Positions 6,166-7,570 of a DNA stretch of 7,570 bases are shown here, in pieces. Within the stretch, counting starts at the first letter, position 1, and the number at the start of each line of letters is the position of its first letter. The DNA lies in the NCBI GenBank assembly GCA_937121005.1, contig CAKZKB010000253.1:1-7570 (forward strand), given 5' to 3'. The stretch is from an uncultured cyanobacterium. GTDB lineage: Bacteria > Cyanobacteriota > Cyanobacteriia > Cyanobacteriales > Geitlerinemataceae. Under the pieces are notes generated by a model, which did not search any database, was not told the DNA's origin, and saw nothing but the letters and a program-made list of their open reading frames with translations. A program made the position numbers and the translations under genes.

Positions 6166-7212
6166 ATGCAGAAAATTCTCGATACGCATATCGCCGCCGA
6201 TCGCGTTCTCCTCACCCCCGAGGAGATTAAAGCCAAATTACCCATTACGGACGCTGCCGAAGAAACAGTCGTCAAAGCGCGATCGCAACTGGAAAACATC
6301 CTCGACGGTAAAGATTCCCGTCCGTTCATTGTAGTCGGGCCTTGTTCCATTCACGACCCCCAAGCGGCTATAGAATACGCCCGCAAATTGCGCGATTTGG
6401 CCGATCGCGTCCGCGATAAACTGTTACTCGTCATGCGGGTCTATTTTGAAAAACCCCGCACCACCGTCGGCTGGAAAGGGTTAATTAACGATCCGGATAT
6501 GAACGATTCGTTTCATATCGAAAAAGGATTGCAATTGGCTCGCCAACTGTTGTTAGATTTGGCCGAGTTAGGATTGCCCGCCGCCACTGAAGCCCTCGAT
6601 CCCATCGTCCCTCAATATATCAGCGAATTGATTTCTTGGTCGGCGATCGGGGCGCGAACTATCGAGTCGCAAACTCACCGAGAAATGGCAAGCGGTTTGT
6701 CTATGCCCGTCGGCTTAAAAAATGGCACCAACGGCAGCATTGAAGTCGCTATCAACGCCATGCAAGCGGCCCGCGAACCCCATAGTTTTGTCGGAATCAA
6801 CCAAATGGGGCAAGTCAGCGTATTTAAGACCAAAGGTAACGACTACGCTCACATCATTTTACGCGGGGGTGGCGGCAAAACCAACTACGATCGCCCTGCA
6901 ATTTTGCACGTCGAAGCCAAACTCAAAGCTGCAAACTTGCCGCCCCGGATCGTTATTGATTGCAGTCACGGCAACTCGAATAAAGACCACAAACAGCAAG
7001 GAAAAGTGTTTGCCAGTATTGTCGAACAAATTGCCAACGGCGATACCGCGATCGTCGGGATGATGTTAGAATCTCACCTGCACGAGGGCAGCCAAAAAAT
7101 GACCGGCGATCCGGCTGACTTGCGCTACGGCGTATCGGTGACGGACAAGTGTATCGGCTGGGAAGAAACCGAACGCATCATCCTCGAGGCTGCGGAGAAA
7201 TTGCGCGTTTGA
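6166..7212 (+). CDS. 3-deoxy-7-phosphoheptulonate (DAHP) synthase, type I AroF/G/H class
   Basis: The enzyme condenses phosphoenolpyruvate with erythrose 4-phosphate to DAHP, the first committed step of the shikimate pathway to Phe, Tyr, Trp and quinones. It is cytoplasmic. At 348 residues it is almost the same length as E. coli AroG (350) and carries the class signatures in order: VGPCSIHDP at 57-65, RVYFEKPRTTVGWKGLINDP, GARTIESQTHREMASGLSMP, VGLKNGTNGS, IDCSHGNSNKDH and MMLESHL. The expected metal ligands are Cys60, His268, Glu302 and Asp327, equivalent to E. coli Cys61, His268, Glu302 and Asp326. The N-terminal extension before residue 50, which takes part in feedback control in this class, is present, but which amino acid inhibits it cannot be read from the sequence. 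The ATG is the only sensible start. The AroF, AroG and AroH isozymes cannot be told apart here, so no symbol is given. Confidence 0.96.
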   Translation: MQKILDTHIAADRVLLTPEEIKAKLPITDAAEETVVKARSQLENILDGKDSRPFIVVGPCSIHDPQAAIEYARKLRDLADRVRDKLLLVMRVYFEKPRTTVGWKGLINDPDMNDSFHIEKGLQLARQLLLDLAELGLPAATEALDPIVPQYISELISWSAIGARTIESQTHREMASGLSMPVGLKNGTNGSIEVAINAMQAAREPHSFVGINQMGQVSVFKTKGNDYAHIILRGGGGKTNYDRPAILHVEAKLKAANLPPRIVIDCSHGNSNKDHKQQGKVFASIVEQIANGDTAIVGMMLESHLHEGSQKMTGDPADLRYGVSVTDKCIGWEETERIILEAAEKLRV

Positions 7213-7227
7213 AAAAGTCCGCGATCG

Positions 7228-7284
7228 GCTAGTACAGCTTGGCGGAAATAGCCTTATTATTAATAGGTAGGGTGCTGTACTAGC
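7228..7284. repeat. 57-bp inverted-repeat element between convergent genes
   Basis: GCTAGTACAGC (7228-7238) and GCTGTACTAGC (7274-7284) are perfect 11-bp inverted copies enclosing 35 bases. Inside, CCTTATT (7252-7258) can pair with AATAGG (7262-7267) with one bulged T, so the whole unit can fold as a long two-part hairpin. It starts 15 bases after the DAHP synthase stop codon. The form suggests a small non-autonomous repeat (MITE-like) or a bidirectional terminator, but no T-run follows on the plus strand. The right arm supplies the stop codon of the convergent gene. Confidence 0.7.
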
Positions 7285-7570
7285 TCGAAGAGGGCTCCCG
7301 CGATGGTGCGATCGTCCATTTCCATAAGGGATGTTGCGGCCCCGCTTCTCGAATGCGTAACACCTGTTTTTGCAGCCGTTTCCGGTACGCTGGTGGAAAC
7401 CCCCAGAGGATATTACGACTTTGCCACACCAGCACGGCGATCGTCGCCCCCAAACACAACGCCAAACCTAACCGCGGCCACAAATGAGCCCACAACCCAT
7501 ACCAGACGGCGGGCCAGGTAAAATAGTCGATCCACAGGCCGATCTCGCGGCGCAATTGCCACAGACTCCA
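7280..7570 (-). CDS. Hypothetical small membrane protein, 5' end outside window
   Basis: I do not recognise this family. The frame is open to the window edge, showing 96 residues; a TTG at 7555 is a possible start but the reading continues upstream as WSLWQ, so the gene is probably cut by the edge. The sequence is Trp-rich (WIDYFTWPAVWYGLWAHLWP) and then has one clear hydrophobic segment (LGLALCLGATIAVLVW). A basic part follows (YRKRLQKQVLRIREAGPQHP), with a Ser/Pro-rich tail that ends in TAG at 7280-7282. The charge pattern would put the C-terminus in the cytoplasm. Coding is supported by the coherent membrane-protein pattern and by GATCG-type words in frame. It runs convergently with the DAHP synthase gene. 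The last residues may be altered by the repeat that carries the stop codon. Confidence 0.6.
   Translation of the reverse strand, partial: WSLWQLRREIGLWIDYFTWPAVWYGLWAHLWPRLGLALCLGATIAVLVWQSRNILWGFPPAYRKRLQKQVLRIREAGPQHPLWKWTIAPSREPSSS

Larger units (their letters stand above)
574..6286. repeat. HIP1 octamers (GCGATCGC) scattered through the genes
   Basis: Exact GCGATCGC copies read by eye start at 574, 737, 984, 990, 1239, 2697, 4680, 4724, 4848, 5905 and 6279; some may have been missed. The copies at 984 and 990 overlap by two bases and form one 14-base double site. The hexamer core CGATCG is far commoner, often inside Asp-Arg codon pairs. HIP1 is a hallmark of many cyanobacterial genomes, and its core is methylated in several species. 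Its function is debated. No octamer lies in the hpsL-like gene. Confidence 0.9.

Overview
The window comes from a cyanobacterium, very probably a filamentous one. Three things point there. The highly iterated palindrome HIP1 (GCGATCGC) occurs at least 11 times, and its CGATCG core is everywhere. There is a bilin lyase of the CpcS/CpeS type, used to build phycobilisomes. There is also a large membrane protein that looks like HpsL, known from hormogonium (motility) polysaccharide synthesis. The genus cannot be fixed from this sequence.

Layout, left to right. Positions 1-1788 (+) hold the 3' part of a soluble lytic transglycosylase gene whose 5' end lies outside the window. Positions 1789-1921 hold a sigma70-like promoter (TTGTTT, 17 bp, TATAAT) and overlapping inverted repeats. 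Positions 1922-2740 (+) encode a PAPS-dependent sulfotransferase. After an 85-bp gap, positions 2826-4490 (+) encode the HpsL-like, O-antigen ligase/Wzy-type membrane protein. An extended -10 promoter sits right after its stop codon and drives the small bilin lyase gene at 4533-5057 (+). A PhzF-family isomerase gene follows at 5163-5978 (+). The 187 bp up to 6166 carry a palindrome, an inverted repeat over a possible promoter, and an AT-rich tandem-like repeat. Positions 6166-7212 (+) encode a type I DAHP synthase, the first enzyme of the shikimate pathway. A 57-bp inverted-repeat element (7228-7284) separates it from a convergent gene for a small membrane protein (7280 to beyond 7570, -), whose stop codon lies inside the repeat.

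The genes form no single pathway. Peptidoglycan turnover, bilin attachment, PhzF and aromatic synthesis are ordinary chromosomal functions placed side by side. The one pairing that may be functional is the sulfotransferase followed by the HpsL-like protein: together they could make or modify a sulfated exopolysaccharide. This is inferred from adjacency only. No phage, IS transposase, CRISPR array, tRNA or rRNA was seen, and nothing here is clearly a new defence or mobile system. The more unusual signals are non-coding: the three-armed inverted repeat before the sulfotransferase gene, the repeat that supplies a stop codon, and a stretch of hpsL free of CGATCG.
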